The notes under the pieces: generated by a model
Told to the model about the DNA's origin: nothing
Database searches by the model: none
The model's input: only the letters and a program-made list of their open reading frames with translations
Made by a program: the position numbers and the translations under genes
Part shown: positions 10,605-15,345 of the stretch, one piece after another
How the letters are laid out: each line of letters begins with the position of its first letter
How positions within the stretch are numbered: position 1 is the first letter of the stretch
NCBI GenBank assembly: GCA_029865285.1
Contig: JAOUHE010000028.1
Coordinates: 1-15,345 of the forward strand
DNA length: 15,345 bases
DNA from: Chloroflexota bacterium
Lineage (GTDB): Bacteria > Chloroflexota > Limnocylindria > QHBO01
Direction: 5' to 3'

Positions 10605-11692
10605 TGGCCGATCTGAGCGTGGAGGTCTGCGGCCTCAAGTTTCGCAACCCGATCCTGCCCGCCGCCGGTCCGCCGGTGCGGGACGGAGCGGCCATGCTGG
10701 CCTGCGCCGAGGGTGGGGCCGGAGCGTTGGTGGCCAAGACCATCTCGGTCCGCGCGGCACAGCCACCGGAGCCGAACATGGCCGAGATCCCGCACGGCAT
10801 GGTCAACACCGAGCTGTGGTCGGAGCTGCCACCCGAGCAGTGGCTCGAGCACGAGTACGCCCTGGCCCGCACGGCCGGGCTGCCGCTGATCGTGAGCCTG
10901 GGCTACACGGGGGAGGAGGTCGGGGAGCTGGCGCCCAGGGTGCGGCCGTTCGCCGACGCGGTCGAGCTGTCGACGCACTACATCGGGGAGGATCCCGCGC
11001 CGATGGTGAGCGCGGTTCGCGCCGCCAAGCAGGCGCTCGACGTGCCGGTCTTCGTCAAGGTCAGCCCCCACGGCCATGACATGGCCGGCGCGGCGCGGCT
11101 CGCCCAGGACGCCGGGGCGGACGGGATCGCCGCCATCAATTCATTCGGCCCGGTGCTGGCGCTCGACATCGAGACCGGGATGCCGCGACTCGGCGGTCAG
11201 AACGGGTACGGCTGGCTGTCGGGCCCGGCGCTCAAACCGCTGGCGGTGCGCTGCGTGCGCGACATCGCGCGCGCGGTCGACCTGCCGGTGATCGGTGTCG
11301 GTGGCATCACGCGCGGGACCGATGTGGTCGAGTTCCTGATGGCGGGCGCCTCTGCCGTGCAGGTCTGCACCGCGGCGATCCTGCGCGGGCCATCGGTCTT
11401 CGGCAGGCTGGCGAAGGAGCTCGATACCTGGCTGGATGCGCACGGCCACGCATCGGTCACCGAGGTGGTCGGGTCGGCGCTGACCCGGGGCTGGCCTGAC
11501 GGGAGGGCTCCGGTGCCGGTGCTGGACCTCGAGGCCTGCAATGGGTGCGGGATCTGCGAGACGTCGTGCGTGTACGGCGCCATCCACGTGGTGGAGGACC
11601 GCATCGCGCTCGACGGTGAGCAGTGTTCGCGCTGCGGTCTGTGCGTGACCCGCTGCCGCCGCGACGCCCTGATCTGGCCCACGCCGGCCTGA
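10604..11692 (+). CDS. PreA/dihydroorotate-dehydrogenase-like FMN and 2x[4Fe-4S] oxidoreductase
   Basis: This 362-residue protein joins an FMN TIM barrel (about 1-300) to a two-cluster ferredoxin domain (about 308-358), as in the PreA subunit of dihydropyrimidine dehydrogenase. Barrel signs are FRNPILPAAGPP (13-24), Lys45, Lys152 in VKVSP, INS (178-180), GVGGI (231-235) and MAGASAVQVCTA (247-257). Cys312, 315, 318, 322 and Cys341, 344, 347, 351 form two CxxCxxCxxxC sets. The substrate motif NxSCPN or FGCPHG is absent: ELSTHYIGED (121-130) occupies that place, so the substrate is probably neither orotate nor uracil. It may do the job of the N-terminal part of YgfK. No PreT-like NAD partner is in the window. 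The ATG at 10604 overlaps ssnA's stop by one base, with a near-perfect AGGAGGT (10592-10598). It is last in the operon. Confidence 0.85.
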   Translation: MADLSVEVCGLKFRNPILPAAGPPVRDGAAMLACAEGGAGALVAKTISVRAAQPPEPNMAEIPHGMVNTELWSELPPEQWLEHEYALARTAGLPLIVSLGYTGEEVGELAPRVRPFADAVELSTHYIGEDPAPMVSAVRAAKQALDVPVFVKVSPHGHDMAGAARLAQDAGADGIAAINSFGPVLALDIETGMPRLGGQNGYGWLSGPALKPLAVRCVRDIARAVDLPVIGVGGITRGTDVVEFLMAGASAVQVCTAAILRGPSVFGRLAKELDTWLDAHGHASVTEVVGSALTRGWPDGRAPVPVLDLEACNGCGICETSCVYGAIHVVEDRIALDGEQCSRCGLCVTRCRRDALIWPTPA

Positions 11693-11711
11693 CCCGGCCC
11701 CGAGCGGTGAC

Positions 11712-11726
11712 GGCGGCTCAGCCGCC
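11712..11726. terminator. Hairpin at convergent gene ends, possible bidirectional terminator
   Basis: GGCGGC-TCA-GCCGCC is a perfect 6-bp stem with a 3-nt loop. The loop TCA is the stop codon of the minus-strand GH15 gene, and the plus-strand operon stops 20 nt to the left at 11692. A shared hairpin between convergent genes could end both transcripts. There is no T-run on either side, so factor-independent termination would be weak. Confidence 0.35.
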
Positions 11727-13733
11727 CTCCGACTGCTGGTGGCCCTCACCGTTCCCGGATGGCATCCCCGTCGAGCTGGCGACCCGCCCGCGAGGCACCC
11801 GCCGAGCCGGCGGCGACGGCTCGGGAGCGGCCGTCGCCCGGTACTCCGCACGGATGACGTGCATCACCGCGTTGATGAGGGCCAGATGGGCAAATGCCTG
11901 CGGGAAGTTCCCGAGGTGCCGGCCGGTCTCTGGATCGAGCTCCTCACCGTAGAGGCCAAGCGGGCTGGCGTTCTTCAGCAGCTTTTCGCACAGCCGGCGC
12001 GCCCGCTCGAGCTCCCCGATCTCCACCAGGGCAGAGACCAGCCAGAACGAGCAGATGGTGAAGCTGCCCTCCTCGCCGGAAAGGCCGTCGTCGGTCTCCT
12101 GCGTCCGATAGCGCAGCACGAAGCCGTCCCTGGTCAGCTCGTTGGCAATGGCCAACACCGTGCGCCGGATGCGATCGTCGTCGGGTGGCAGGAAGCGCAC
12201 CAATGGCATGAGCAGCACGGACGCATCAAGCGCGTCCGTGTCGTAGTGCTGTGTGAAGACGCCACGCTTGTCGACGGCATTGGCGCAGATGTCGGCGTGG
12301 ATCTCGTCGGCCGCCGCCTGCCAGCGCTCCGCCCGTTCGCCATCGTCGCGGAGGCGAGCCAGGCGGGCGCCGCGGTCAGCGGCCACCCAGCACATCACCT
12401 TTGAGTTCGTGAAGTGCTGCGGCTCACCGCGCACTTCCCAGATCCCGCGGTCCTTTTCCCGCCAGTGCGCGAGCGCCTGCTCAACCTGACGTACGAGGAT
12501 CGGCCAGATCCGTTCGTCCAGATGGTCGCGCGACTTCGTGTGGAGATAGACCGAATCAAGGACCGCGCCCCAGACATCGTGCTGTCGCTGCCCGTTGGCG
12601 CCGTTGCCGATGCGTACCGGTCGCGCACCCTCGTAGCCGTGCAGGTGCCCCAGGATCTGCTCGTTCGGCACCGTGCCGCCGTCGACCGTGTACATGACCT
12701 GCAGTTCTTCGTCCCGACCGGCGACCTCCGCGATGAAGTAGAGGTAGTCGTTCGCCTCCCACTCGAAACCCAGGGTGTAGAGGCCCCACAGGGCGAACGT
12801 GGAGTCGCGGATCCACGAGTAGCGGTAGTCCCAGTTGCGCTCACCACCGGGTGCCTCCGGCAGCGAGGTGGTGGCAGCCGCAATGACCGCCCCGGTCGGC
12901 GCGAAAGTGAGCCCCTTGAGCGTCAACGCGGAGCGCTGCAGATAGGTGCGCCACGGGTGATCGGGGAAGTGCCCACGGGCAAGCCAGTGCTGCCAGTGGT
13001 GCGCGGTCCAGACCAGGCGCTCGTACCCTTCATCGTGCGTCCGCGGAGGCTGGCCGGTGTGCCAGGAGAGGGCGACGAAACGCGTCTGTCCCTCCTTGAT
13101 GAGGGTGCGGCCAATGGCCCGCGGTCCTTCGAAACCGATGTTGATGTCGCTCGTCAGGGTGACCGTCTGGTCGCTCCCCTCATGGCCGCAGACTCCCTGC
13201 CGATAGCCGTCCTCGGTGTATCGCCACGAGCCGAGCTCGCGCCCGTAGTCGAAGACCGGCTCGCAGTCCATGCTCAGCTGCACCTCGCCGTTCACGCAAC
13301 GCACCGTGCGCAGCAGGACATGCTGCGCGTCGTAGTCGGTGGGGGCGCGCCGCTGGGAGTGTGATCGGTCCTCGTCGTGGCGCCAGGGGCCGACCAGGAG
13401 CACGTCTCGCACGATGATCCAGCCGGTCGGCGTCATCCAGGATGTCTCGAGGACCATCGTGCCTGGCAGGTAGCGGCGCGAGAGCGGCACGGTGACGTCG
13501 GATGGGCCAAGGCGGAAGCCACCGGCGTCGCGGTCGAGCAATGCGCCGAAGACGCTGGGCGAGTCCATCTGCGGCAGGCACAGCCACTCGACGTTTCCGC
13601 CCGGCGAGATGAGCGTCGTGGTCTCGCCATCGGAGAGGAACCCGTAGTCGGCGATCGGCGGGAATGGTGAGCCTGCAGCGAGGCCCTCGAGCCCACGCCG
13701 GTCGAGCCGGCTCATGGCATCGGCATCGTGCAT
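11718..13733 (-). CDS. GH15 family trehalase/glucoamylase-type glycoside hydrolase
   Basis: This 671-residue cytoplasmic enzyme (no signal peptide) belongs to glycoside hydrolase family 15. An N-terminal beta-rich domain (about 25-270) precedes the (alpha/alpha)6 barrel. The hallmark GERNWDYRYSWIRDSTF lies near residues 295-312. WEVRGEPQHFTNSK near 430-443 carries the likely general acid, and GEEGSFTICSFW near 550-562 the likely second catalytic Glu. The block around ASPLGLYGEELDPETGRHLG is typical of the bacterial subgroup that includes mycobacterial trehalase, so trehalose hydrolysis is a good guess; other alpha-glucosides are possible. The last ~45 residues are a Pro/Gly-rich tail. The ATG at 13733 has GGGAGGT (13741-13747) 7 nt upstream, which beats the in-frame ATG at 13715. 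It converges on the purine-type operon and shows no functional link to it. Confidence 0.9.
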   Translation of the reverse strand: MHDADAMSRLDRRGLEGLAAGSPFPPIADYGFLSDGETTTLISPGGNVEWLCLPQMDSPSVFGALLDRDAGGFRLGPSDVTVPLSRRYLPGTMVLETSWMTPTGWIIVRDVLLVGPWRHDEDRSHSQRRAPTDYDAQHVLLRTVRCVNGEVQLSMDCEPVFDYGRELGSWRYTEDGYRQGVCGHEGSDQTVTLTSDINIGFEGPRAIGRTLIKEGQTRFVALSWHTGQPPRTHDEGYERLVWTAHHWQHWLARGHFPDHPWRTYLQRSALTLKGLTFAPTGAVIAAATTSLPEAPGGERNWDYRYSWIRDSTFALWGLYTLGFEWEANDYLYFIAEVAGRDEELQVMYTVDGGTVPNEQILGHLHGYEGARPVRIGNGANGQRQHDVWGAVLDSVYLHTKSRDHLDERIWPILVRQVEQALAHWREKDRGIWEVRGEPQHFTNSKVMCWVAADRGARLARLRDDGERAERWQAAADEIHADICANAVDKRGVFTQHYDTDALDASVLLMPLVRFLPPDDDRIRRTVLAIANELTRDGFVLRYRTQETDDGLSGEEGSFTICSFWLVSALVEIGELERARRLCEKLLKNASPLGLYGEELDPETGRHLGNFPQAFAHLALINAVMHVIRAEYRATAAPEPSPPARRVPRGRVASSTGMPSGNGEGHQQSEGG

Positions 13734-13768
13734 CAGGTCGACCTCCCGTGCGTGCGGGCGAGCAGTGT

Positions 13769-13780
13769 CTCACCTGTGAG
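13769..13780. promoter_or_regulatory. Short inverted repeat upstream of the GH15 gene
   Basis: CTCAC-CT-GTGAG is a perfect 5-2-5 inverted repeat, 36-47 nt upstream of the GH15 start and about 157 nt from the divergent oxidase start. It could be an operator. The 203-nt gap (13734-13936) shows no other convincing element and no clear promoter boxes. Confidence 0.25.
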
Positions 13781-13936
13781 CGACCTTGGCCACCCTGCCA
13801 GAGGTCCCGCGACGCGCCGGTCGTTCTACCTACGCGTTGTTTGGGGCGCGAATAGGTGGACGTGACTGGAGTCGCCAGGAAGCCCCACGCCGGGCTGAGG
13901 CTGGACGGCGCGTGCGGCCAGGGGGGATCATGACCC

Positions 13937-15256
13937 ATGGCGAGCGTGCTCCCGAGCGGCGTCGAGGTGGACACACAGGGCGACGCGTTTGTGAAGGTGA
14001 GTCCAGTCCGCACATCGGATGGTCCGGTGACACCTGGACCGCGAACCTACGACGTCATCGTGGTCGGAGCAGGGATCGTCGGTCTCGCGGTCGGCCTCAC
14101 GCTCAGCCGGAGGCACCCGTCGCTCCACCTCGCCGTCATCGACAAGGAGCCGTCGATCGGGGCGCACCAGACGGGCCACAACTCCGGCGTCGTCCATCGA
14201 GGCGTCTACTACGCCCCGGGCTCCCTCAAGGCCCAGCTCTGCGTCGCCGGGGCGTCCGAGCTGCTCGCCTTCTGCGACGAGCATGGCATCCCGTACCAGG
14301 AGTGCGGAAAGCTGATCGTGGCCACGGACGTTCAAGAGGCCGGGAGACTGGAGGAGCTGGAACGGCGGGGCCGCCTGAACGGCGTGCCGGACCTCGAGCT
14401 CATCGGGCCGGAGCGGATGGCGGAGATCGAGCCGGCCATCGTCGGCGTCCGGGCGCTGTACTCACCGAGGACGGCCGTCCTCGACTTCAGCCTCGTCGCG
14501 AGGGCGTATGCCGAGCGGTTCGCGCACTCGGGCGGCGAGATCCACCTCCGCGCGGAGGTACGCTCCATCCGTCGCGCCGATGGCGTGGCCATCCTGGAGA
14601 CGACGGGCGGCGTGTTCAGGGCGAGGCACGTCATCGCGTGCGCGGGCCTGCACGCAGACCGAGTGGCGGGGCGGAGTCCGATGTCGGGTGCTCGTCGTCT
14701 GCGGATCATCCCCTTCCGAGGTGACTACTACGTGCTCAGGCCTGAGACGGCCGCGATGGTGCGCGGGCTGGTCTATCCCGTTCCGGATCCACGTTTTCCG
14801 TTCCTGGGCGTTCACTTCACGCGCCGGATCGATGGCGCAGTCTGGGCAGGGCCAAACGCCGTGCTGGCGCTCGCTCGCGAAGGCTATGGCCGCTTTGACG
14901 TGAGCGTGCGAGATGCCTCCGGGATGCTCGGCTTCGGGGGGTTCTGGCGGATGGCGGCGCGCTACTGGCGCACCGGGCTGGCAGAGGTCTGGCGCGACTA
15001 CAGCAAGGGAGCCTTCCTGCATGCACTGCGCAGGTATATGCCCACTCTCACCCGGGCCGATCTTCTGCCGGGGCCCTCAGGCGTCCGAGCTCAAGCGGTC
15101 ATGGCCGATGGCTTGCTGGTGGACGACTTCGCCCTCGACGTCTCGGATACCGCGGTCCATGTCCTGAACGCGCCTTCGCCCGCGGCGACGAGCGCCTTGG
15201 CCATTGCAGGGCTGATCGCCGACCGCGCCGACGATGCGTTCGACCTGCGACGGTAG
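13937..15256 (+). CDS. lhgO: L-2-hydroxyglutarate oxidase/dehydrogenase
   Basis: This 439-residue FAD enzyme of the DAO family oxidises L-2-hydroxyglutarate to 2-oxoglutarate, passing electrons to the quinone pool or oxygen. The Rossmann FAD motif is YDVIVVGAGIVGLAVG (38-53). The family hallmark GAHQTGHNSGVVHRGVYYAPG follows at about 75-95, and FWRMAARYWRTGLAEVW-type sequence near 335-352 is also typical. E. coli LhgO is about 422 residues and begins almost at the FAD motif, so the 37-residue leader may be overcalled. The ATG at 13937 has AGGGGGGAT (13920-13928) upstream with 8 nt spacing; in-frame GTGs at 13991 and 14027 are alternatives. It is divergent from the GH15 gene. It likely repairs or recycles a by-product of central metabolism, with no visible link to the purine-like cluster. 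Confidence 0.9.
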   Translation: MASVLPSGVEVDTQGDAFVKVSPVRTSDGPVTPGPRTYDVIVVGAGIVGLAVGLTLSRRHPSLHLAVIDKEPSIGAHQTGHNSGVVHRGVYYAPGSLKAQLCVAGASELLAFCDEHGIPYQECGKLIVATDVQEAGRLEELERRGRLNGVPDLELIGPERMAEIEPAIVGVRALYSPRTAVLDFSLVARAYAERFAHSGGEIHLRAEVRSIRRADGVAILETTGGVFRARHVIACAGLHADRVAGRSPMSGARRLRIIPFRGDYYVLRPETAAMVRGLVYPVPDPRFPFLGVHFTRRIDGAVWAGPNAVLALAREGYGRFDVSVRDASGMLGFGGFWRMAARYWRTGLAEVWRDYSKGAFLHALRRYMPTLTRADLLPGPSGVRAQAVMADGLLVDDFALDVSDTAVHVLNAPSPAATSALAIAGLIADRADDAFDLRR

Positions 15257-15286
15257 CTCGGCGTGCAAACGCAACGTCGCTGGTCG

Positions 15287-15345
15287 ATGGACTTTCGCGA
15301 ATACCTCGATCGGCGGCGCGCAGGAGCCGCCGGCAACCGCACGAG
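15287..15345 (+). CDS. Possible 5' fragment of a gene cut by the window edge
   Basis: An ATG at 15287 opens a frame that stays open to the last base (reading MDFREYLDRRRAG and onward for 19 codons). An in-frame GTG at 15263 would add 8 residues. I see no good ribosome-binding site before either. It follows the oxidase stop by 30 nt on the same strand, so a co-transcribed gene is possible. The fragment is too short to assign a family, and a chance open frame is quite possible. Confidence 0.22.
   Translation, partial: MDFREYLDRRRAGAAGNRT

Overview
The window is GC-rich, gene-dense bacterial DNA: I count ten complete protein genes plus a possible gene fragment at the right edge. Coding strands are strongly GC-biased at third positions and ribosome-binding sites are clear GGAGG types. 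I see no phage, transposon, CRISPR, tRNA or rRNA sequence. The organism is most likely a high-GC soil or sediment bacterium of the Chloroflexota (Limnocylindria/Ellin6529-like) or Actinomycetota. That placement is an impression from protein style and composition, not a tree.

Layout. Positions 1-645 hold a small uncharacterised protein gene (minus strand) and an intergenic stretch with a perfect DnaA-box 9-mer and three related motifs. Positions 646-6450 are a tight five-gene minus-strand operon, in transcription order: a cysteine-synthase-like PLP enzyme, a threonine-synthase-like PLP enzyme, an aspartate-carbamoyltransferase-like protein, a YgeW-like carbamoyltransferase and carbamate kinase. 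Positions 6451-6597 are a divergent control region with repeats. Positions 6598-11692 are a tight three-gene plus-strand operon: a fused [2Fe-2S]/molybdenum hydroxylase (XdhD-like), an SsnA-like amidohydrolase, and a PreA-like FMN/2x[4Fe-4S] oxidoreductase. Positions 11718-13733 (minus) encode a GH15 trehalase/glucoamylase-type enzyme, and 13937-15256 (plus) an L-2-hydroxyglutarate oxidase. These last two look unrelated to the central cluster.

How the genes work together. The eight genes from 646 to 11692 resemble the purine-catabolic neighbourhood known in E. coli (ygeW-ygeX-ygeY-hyuA-yqeA-ygfK-ssnA-xdhD) and in anaerobes that break purines down through 2,3-diaminopropionate. The likely logic is hydroxylation of a purine (XdhD), hydrolytic deamination or ring opening (SsnA), reduction (PreA-like), transfer of carbamoyl groups from a ureido intermediate to phosphate (carbamoyltransferases), ATP formation from carbamoyl phosphate (carbamate kinase), and PLP-dependent breakdown of the remaining amino acid.

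This version differs from the E. coli one in several ways. It has two carbamoyltransferases, one of which is ATCase-like but appears to lack the usual aspartate-binding residues. It has two tandem PLP enzymes of other subfamilies instead of YgeX. A compact PreA-like protein stands where YgfK would be. There is no dihydropyrimidinase (HyuA), YgeY peptidase, FAD subunit, transporter or regulator within the window. It may therefore be a variant pathway that recovers carbamoyl phosphate from both ureido groups of one intermediate. That is inference; the missing genes may simply lie outside the window.
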